Assembly (NCBI RefSeq): GCF_028858725.1
Contig: NC_084767.1
Coordinates: forward strand, 32,766,895 to 32,830,894
DNA length: 64,000 bases
Origin: Colius striatus
Lineage: Eukaryota > Chordata > Aves > Coliiformes > Coliidae
Reading direction: 5' to 3'
In this document: piece after piece, positions 27,401-36,400 of the stretch
Numbering within the stretch: the stretch's first letter is position 1
Layout: each line of letters opens with the position of its first letter
Position numbers and translations under genes: made by a program
The notes under the pieces: model-generated
Database searches by the model: none
Told to the model about the DNA's origin: nothing
The model's input: the letters and a program-made list of their open reading frames with translations, nothing else

Positions 27401-30400
27401 AAATTGTTTATATTGCCAATATTCTCTTACTATTTTTAATAGGCATAATTAAAGCATGAACTTCTACCTTTGTTCTTGTAATATTTAAAATCGAACATCA
27501 ACCTTACACCAGTTCTTAGTACTGCAACATCTGTTCAAAGTGCTTCAACAAAGGACTTTCAAAACCTCCCGGAATTCTATTTACAAAGCTCACAAACATC
27601 TCTGACACTGAATACTCCACAGTGACTGATAATTGCCTATATCTTAACCTCTGAATGAAAATAAACAACAAAATGTCCAAGTGCTAATAAAAAATCCAGA
27701 TCAAAATAACATATTGAGATTATTTCTCCCTTCATTGTTTAGGTATTAGAACAAATGTTTTTCAAAATCTTCATCTTTAAATTCTACTGACTTCCAACAC
27801 GTGAAGAACAGGATTTTCCAAAGAAAAGGACTTTCACGTCAAGACAAAAAGTCAACAGAATTTCCATTCCCACTTCCTTAACATGCTTTCAAAGGCTGTA
27901 CTATGAAACTAAGTTCAAGCGGAATGCCCTCCTCTCCACATACCTCTTCTTTTGTTAAATGCTGCTCACGCATAACATCCATGTATGTCCTGGCATTCAT
28001 TTTAGGATCTGGTGTCTTCCCTCCTGTGGAAGAGAACAGCAACAGGAATGGAGCACAATGAGTACAGCATAAGCAGAAACTACTGACTTTTTCTATTGTC
28101 CTGCTCTAATATTATATTATTCCATGATCATTTAATTTTACTTTTTGATTGAAAATTTTTAAAATTACACGTATCTTACGTTTACTCAGTTTGCTGATCA
28201 ATTTAACCTGTTTGAACACAAACATAACTAGTGCAGTTTCAAACAAATATTTTAAAGTCAATATAGATAATAAAATGACAACACAGTTAAGAGTCTTCAG
28301 AAGTGATGGGTTCCTGGGTTGCTAATCCAGAATACGTACACTTTCGTGCCTTTGTCTCCATCAGCAGTTCTGACTTCAAGCAGCAGAATAGAAGCCTAGA
28401 AAATTATCTCTTTACCATTAGTAACACTTTGGAAAGATATTTATATTCAAAACATTACCTTGTGTAAGCTGTTAAATCCTAGATGTTATCTGACTGTAAC
28501 TAACTACTGAATACCTAAGTAATGTCTAAAATGTTTTACCATAAAGACCCATTTGTAAGTTTAACAAATCTGGACATGTCTCCTAGATCTCCTAGTGTCA
28601 TATTGTAAAAGGGCTTCATTAAAAAAAACAACCCAAAAAACCCCAACAAACTTTTGATGACACTTTCCCCCTCTTCTATTCTCAAGGTACACTTGTGATT
28701 GGGAGTGAATGCAATACAGTACATATACCACCACAATGATACTCACAGGTAATGGGTTTTGTATACCATATGTTGTTTTATGCTCTGTATCTTGCGTTAA
28801 TTAAACTTCTAAATACTTTACAAGAAGCCCAACTGTATAAAAATGAGACTTGTCAAGAAAAAACAATTTTTCTTTAAGAAAAATGTGCAGATTTGCTATA
28901 GGAGTGGTATAGCACTACAATTTAGGGGAAAAAAATAAACTTCTTAAACATTTCTATGTTGAAGATCATTGCCCAATTGGCTGTGTCATTCTGACACTAG
29001 CTTTGATAGGACCTTCCTTTGGAATACTTTTTCACCATAATCTACACAGGATGTGTTGAACTGCACCCTTAAGAATGCAGACAGGACTGGCATATAGCAG
29101 TACTGCTGTAGGAAAGAAATTAAGGACAGTTAGTATGGGCCTGTGAATTCTGACAATACATGTTTATAGCAATTACAATTAAGCAAGTAAAATAATGAAT
29201 ATCCCTGTTCATCCATGCAGGCTGAAATTCTCATTTGTAAAACCTGCAAAATAGCTACTAATTTCAAGCCAACAGGCACCTTATTGCCACATGTGAAATT
29301 CACTCACCTGACCAAAGCCTCTGTCAGACCCACTAATACCCCTTCTCCTGACTTGCATTCTAAAATTAGCAGAACAGACTTGAACTATAATAGTATCAAA
29401 GTCTTACATATGCTTTTGTTTTCTTTTGTTTCTTATACCACCTAAGTTTACGTAGGATGGTAAGAATTAGGTGCTCTATTTTGAGAACTAGCATTTCAAA
29501 AGCAGTAGCCCTGTAATTCTATGATTTGGAATGAAAACTTTCAAGGTACAGAAAGACTCTGAGCACTCAATACACAAGCTGTTCAAAGCATAACGAATAA
29601 CCCAAAACAAAATGAAAAGAGAAACCTTTAACCCTTTGTGTTTCTATGGCAATGGCTCATTATTTTCTTGTCCTTCTACCTGGAAAGAAAACTCGTATTA
29701 TAAAAGATGAAGAATATGGGATCTAGGTTTTCAACCAAATCTCTATGAAAGGGGGATGTTTAAAACAAAACTAATTCATAAGCATGCCAACAGAAATCAA
29801 AGGGCTAAAGACAACTGAAGACAATAAAATTCATAAAGGGTATAGAAAAGTCAAAACAAATTACCATCTGCAAAAGGATCAAGACGCTCTGGGGAAATTA
29901 TCATCATCCGCCTATGCTTTTTGTACTCATCTTCACGATCTGCAATCTTTTGAGGACGATGTTCTGCAAAAGGATCGTACTAAAAACCAAAAAAAAAATT
30001 GTTAGTCACTTATGGATGAAGGACAATGAATGAAAAGTGTCTGCTGACCATGGGCCTGTATTCATTTTCAGTACTACTAAAAAGGCTTACTTTATTTTTA
30101 ACCTGAACTATGTAAGAATGTCAAAACATTATGCCAATATAAATTTTACTTCTTTAACTGGAATTTTTTTTAAACACAAATTTCTTATGAAATAACTTCT
30201 GACAAAAATTTGCTATTTTAAGAAGTTCATTCACTTCCTACCAAAGCAGTTCATTCTGTCAATCTTTCCCCTTAATTTTGCAGAGGAATTTAACACTACT
30301 TCATATGCTTTAAATAATACAGAAAAATACCCCAGGAATATAAAATCAAAATTATTTCATTTTTACAAAAACAGAATTATAAAGGACAATAAGTTTTCTA

Positions 30401-33400
30401 GTTATTCTAATTTTTCAAGTATATGACTTACAAAATTTTTTTTAATCGTTGGGTCTCTATGCCCACGTTGCCTTTCACATGCAAAAGTGCCATTTTTTAC
30501 CACCAAACTAAAGCAGTAACAAGCTTACGGCAAAAATAAAATACCATGGCCCTTTATATACAGCTTGTTTTTCCAGAAGACAAGACCCGGTCTTGAAAAA
30601 CTTTAACACTTCTTTCCTCTAATATCTACAAGAGTATTTTATTGTGCCTTCAATTAAGATGTACCTGTTCAGTAGACTGTGGTATGTCATTAAGCAATGC
30701 CACTGGAGCATGGTAACCAGGCTTCTTCTGGCCAAGCAAACTTGTAGAAGGGTAGTCATCATCATCCTGTCAGTAAAGACATAGCAAATTTGTCAAGGTG
30801 ATAACATTTAGAAAAAATAATGTCCAATTAACTGTGTCCAAATAACCATGGTTATATAAAAAAATTAAAATCGACATGAAGAATAGTTAATTCCAAATTT
30901 GAGCAAGGTTTTTCATATAGCTTATTACTTCATAACTGCTGAATCAGGCAAACTTACCCAAATCACTAAAAATGTAACTTTTTCTCTACAAGACTCAAAT
31001 ATTCTGCAATATGCTACACTTAATCAAGTATGCTCTCTATTAATTTAGTTACACAAAAAGTCGGTATTTTGTATTAGCACTACTGATATAGTTCCCTAGT
31101 TGTCATGTGAAAACTGGCACACAGAAATTCAAACGATTTTTCCTTAGGTGGATAGAAACAGAATAAAACCAGTAAATAATTATATTTTTAAAGATTCAGA
31201 AAATGAAAACTACAGAAATATATTACTGTTAATTTAGTTATAAGTTCTCAATCACAATGTGTAAGGTACTAGTAACGCCTCAACATTGCTGGCAGCACAG
31301 TTAACCACTGCCACCAAGGATTCTGCCTGTTGAAGGCGCTATTGCCTTGCACTGAACGTCTCACTGTCTCAGGATATATCACCTCTGCACATGCGCCTGG
31401 GCCCAGGACTGCAACCCCCATGAACTTTTAGGGACTTTTCAAGACCCTCCTGGACTCTCCAGAGATGGTACTGGGTGTGCGCCAGCAAGACGAGTGTATA
31501 TAAGAATGAGACAAGGCGAGGCATGCTCTCCTCTTCTCTTCTTCATCCTCCCCACCCCGGACTGTTGGAGCTCTCAAAGAGACTGCGGGGTCTCCACGTG
31601 GAGTCATGGTGGTGACTATTGTGCACTTCTCTTTCTCCTTTTTCCTTCTTTCCTTTCTCTTTTTATGGTGAATCGTTGTGAGTAAAATAGTTTAGCACTT
31701 GACTTCACTTTGAGTCTTAATTCTGTTCCCGAGAATATACAAAACCTGACCATGATAACCTGCTTGATTGGACATCAGTCAGGAGCTAAGCTCAGCCATC
31801 CCCAGCCACTCAGAATTATCTGAGGTCGGTTGGAAAGCAAGGGGGTTTAACTTCTGCCAAATTAAAACCCAATAAGGGATCATGACACAATGGCAATAAC
31901 AAGTACTCAGAATGTTTAAGATGCTTTTGCTATCTATTTCCTCAGTTTTGTCTTTTCAACAGTTTTGTTGCAGCAACAAAAAGGAAAACTTCTGTTAACA
32001 CTATGATCTGACTTTAGTGAGATGTAATGGAAAATATTCAATTTAGAAATGTTCAGAATCCTGCAAATGACACAGGGTACATCAGTAAAAAAGTACATCA
32101 ACTGAACAGAACAATATTCCTTACTCTGAAAAATATTATTTGTTGAGTGTAATATGTAGTTGCCTATCTATTTATGATCAGAACTGTAGTTTGACTGCTC
32201 CCACAATTGAAAATGTGGTCAAAAGTTTAGCATTAGAAATTCAACATGAAGTAATCTTAAAAGCAGGACATAAAAGGGGAACATAACATAGTGAAAAAGC
32301 CAATTCTCAAAAATGTCTCTGAAATGTGAAACTAAATGGAAACAGAAATCTTAAAATAGTCACTTAAGTTTGTTAACCCAAGTTTTATCAATTTCTTTTT
32401 CATCATTAGCAACAATAGAACAAAGTTAACTATTCCAGTCAAGGCTAACACTAAGTACCAGGCCACAACTTTTTGCCACCTTCTTGGGCCTGCATGACTC
32501 AGGAGCAGAACTCATGGAGTACAAACCAGACCTAAGAACTTATGAGCTTCCTGGATAAGATATACCTTGTCCAGTATGGCTTTAATGACAATAATTGCTT
32601 TTACTCAAGAAATTGGTATTAGGAATTACTCAAAATTAATTCCAAAATACTTAGAACACATGCCTTAAATACATAAAATCACTTACATCTTCCAACTCAG
32701 TTGCTGCAATAGAAGTGACATATCCAGCAAACCTGCTGTCACTGCCACCATAGATTTCTTGATCGTAATATCCTGTGGAATCAAGGCCTACTCCTTGTGC
32801 TTCATCAAGAGCAGGCTTTTTTCCTTGAATTTCTCGAATTTGTGCTTCAATATCTATGGTATACACAGAAACAGAAAAAAAAAAATAAACAGTTATTTTT
32901 ACACATAAACAGAAAATATAATACTCATACAGAAGTTTTTCACACAATTTCAAACAACTCTAAAGAAACAAACAAGGCACACAAAACTATAAAAATCAAA
33001 ATGTTTTTAAGTAGCTTTTCTGTAAGTTGCAATATTATCTAGCAGACTAATTGTATGGTCTAAAGGAAACTAATCAAACATGCTATTTATCTCATCTTCC
33101 AGCAGAGATAGCAGAGAAGGTAATTTACACCACAGTTCAGTCTCAAGACTGAACACTTTCAACCACAGCAATACTCCCGTCAAAATGTCTTTCAAAACGT
33201 TATCACCAAATAACACATCAATGTTGCCAATTTAAACAAATCTGTTCAAAAGACCTACTGCATAAGTTGTCAAATCTTAGAATGTTTAATAAAACAACAC
33301 TCTATTGTGTTATATATTGCAAAGCTGTATTATCTTTGAACAAAAAAAAACCCCAACAAAAAACCATAACACCTCCAATACGCCAATGGATACCAAGTTA

Positions 33401-36400
33401 TCAAACAAAAATAGTTATGACTACCTTCTTTTCACTTTGGCAGCTCAAATGCAATTTACTCATGACTATTCCTGTCTGCACCACCATCTTTGAAGAATCT
33501 ACTATTCTTCTGGATAACAAAAAGCTTATCCTTCAAATAAGACAAATGAGAGCTTTGTCATTCTTTTAGCACATCCAGGTCTGACTCTAATGAACTCTGG
33601 TGGCCATCTTTGACCTTAAAAATTTTATACTTTCAAAAAGAACATTAGCTTTAACTCAGAAGACAAGGAATCAAGTTATGCTTTCCTTGTACCTGTTGTA
33701 ACACAGTAAGACAGTAAGCTAAAGTAATCCAACAGTCTACAACAAATCTAACTGTTATGCAGGTATATTAAGGCACAACCAATCCATAAAAATGATTATT
33801 CTTTCCATCTAATTTTATTTGATTCAGTAAAGACAATTATCCACACAATATGAATTTCAGTAGACTGAATAATTTTCATGGCCAAAAAGATATCCAAAAG
33901 TTACATTTTACAGCTGGAACAATAATAAAGATCACCCAAGGGCTGGAGGGTTAGACTATTTACTCTCAAATCAACCTCAATGATTCTGTGATTCAACCTC
34001 TCCCATCTGAAGTGGGATTGCATGCTACACTAACTTGAGGAAAATTCACCAATTTACAAAAGCTACAGATGTTCACAAATCATCTTAAATGTTGACTATA
34101 TAACTAGATTTTTTTACTATTGTTGCTCATTTCTTTTTTTTGGAACAAAAATTTCACAACATCTACCCACCAAGATATCTTGCAAAAGACACTATACTAC
34201 ATCTGCTAACAAACATGGCAAAAGATAAGATCAGAATGCTATTTTGGTTTCTAAAGGTAATAATTTTGCTAATCCAAATTATTGGACCTGAGTCATAAAG
34301 GGGGGGATGTGTTTGAGTGATTTTTTTTTAAAAACAATTAAAAGACTGCAGATTAGACTGTCAGCCCGGTAATTTTCAAGACTTAAAGTCAAGGCTGGGT
34401 CCTTTTCTTATCACAAACTGCCACTCTGGAAAAAAAAAAAACCAACACAAAAACACAACAAGGCACTGTAAAGCACGTTATGTCTTCAATAAGACATGTT
34501 TTCTATAATGGTGTTCATGTACAGCCTGCATGTACCTACAAGACTGGAAGTTAGATACACTAACTTGACTTTAAGTACCATAAGTCTGACAGTAAAATCT
34601 GCAATTCCTGCAGTGGTCTAGTGAGGAAAGAAATAGATGTTTCTAAACTCAACTAGAAGGAGAATTTTATTGCAGCTAGTTAAGGGTTTCTTTCAAACTT
34701 CTGCATGTATCTAGGACAGAGTAACATAGTCACATCTGCATTACAGAAATTCATGGTATCTGCCTCGAACTTATGGGAAACTGAAACCTGACAGAAACTT
34801 TATGCTGCCAGTCAAGATCACCTGCTAAATCCTGCCCCTAGGTACATGCAGCTCCCCCTAAAATCTTGCACTGCATAGGGGATTTCAGTGAGTCCAGAAC
34901 TTGAAACACGTTCCTCCCCAATTCATTACTTCCTAGAGAAGCAGCAGAAACTGCTGCCAAATTAGAGATCCCTACCTTACCCACAGAGCTCTCTGATCAT
35001 CTTCAGAGGCATACTACACATATCCTGTTCAACAGCACCACCTTAAGGTATTGCATTTTTGTGAAGTCATCCTAGGCCATGGTTACGGAACCAATAAAAC
35101 TCAAATACTTTTCTCGCAGACTTCTTAAGTTATTTCTGTTTCTTCCAAAGAACAGATCAAGTTCCTGATTCCTTTTGCAGCCTGGTGCAATGCAGCACTG
35201 GAGTGAAAGGGAATACCTGAAGTTTCCTGTGCTACCAAGGACACAATAGTACTAGCAGGAGTGCCTTTACAGTGACATTGTCTCTTACTCTTTAATAGCA
35301 TATTAAGCCCTGATTGCGCATTCCTAGCTATAATCTGCTTCAACACAAACCAGCCTACAGATCTTCCCTACAATGTGAAACTCTCCATCATCTCTACACT
35401 GAAGCAACCTAACCATACAGCTCAGCCAAATAAAGCATCACTAAGTACCCTGCCATGCAGGATGGGTCATGGGGGTTTGCTCTGACCTATCCTACCATCA
35501 AAAGTCTATTAAAACAATTGGGGGTATCTGCAGCAAAAGTATTTTTTTCTAAATACTTTAAAACACAAAATAGTTCTTATCAATTCTTTCCATACTAAGG
35601 CCTTGTTATCTTATTTTAAAACCAGTTACATACACTGATGATGGTAAAGATCTCATTTATTATTTGTCTTCTCCTCTACATAATGGCTACAACTGTCTGC
35701 AGACTAAGGAGCATTCTCATTTTCTTACAGCATAACGTGCTGGGTTACCTATAACATAAAAGAAAGTCTGTATGGGAACTATACAGCTAACAAATCCCCA
35801 ATTATGAACACCATAATTTTTCAAATAATGCCACGCAGGCTCTAAGTGCTAGTTTAAATGAAGCACTCTGAAGAGAACATTCATTTGAGACGCCACAAAA
35901 CTCCTTTCACCAGAGGGTCCAAAAGGTTTGCAGAGGTAGTCTGATTGCCGTTTTAGAAAGTATTGCATATTTAGCTGGAAAAGACTGTTTTGACATTAAA
36001 GATGTGTTTATCTTCCTTTATTTAACTGGTGCTTTCTTGAAAAATCTCACACCCTATTTAACAAAGCACTTAAATACAAATTAAAAAAAAAGATGATACT
36101 GTGTAAAGGAAAGTAGCTATGGGATAATTTAGTCAATCGGGACATAAACAGAAGCTTCAGTTAAGAGAAACAGTAAAGGGCACAGTATTTAAAAACAACA
36201 GAAGAAAGGCAGTGGAGAAGGAGTAACACTCTACTGATCATTTCTTTCTCTGTATTTTACTCCATTTGCTATATTTTGGGGTTTTTTTTAAACAAGTAAC
36301 TAACATACACTGTTGATTTGATACATACCATAAATGTTGAATAAAGCCAACATATATGAATTCAAAGTCACTGAAAATCTAGCTACGAGTCAGATCACAA

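Larger units (their letters stand above)
30767..32686 (-). other. SF3B1: SF3B1 intron 2
   Basis: A 1,920-nt intron, a third of which is the solo LTR at 31260-31887. The flanks are AT-rich with no other recognised element. Confidence 0.9.

Noticed and set aside
29517-29535. AATTCTATGATTTGG, resembling the CR1 terminal repeat
   Set aside because: The surrounding bases do not resemble CR1, so this is a chance match of a short AT-rich motif.
31494-31685. Open frame of 63 codons on the plus strand in SF3B1 intron 2
   Set aside because: It lies inside the R/U5 part of the solo LTR and is a pyrimidine-rich leader with no coding signature.
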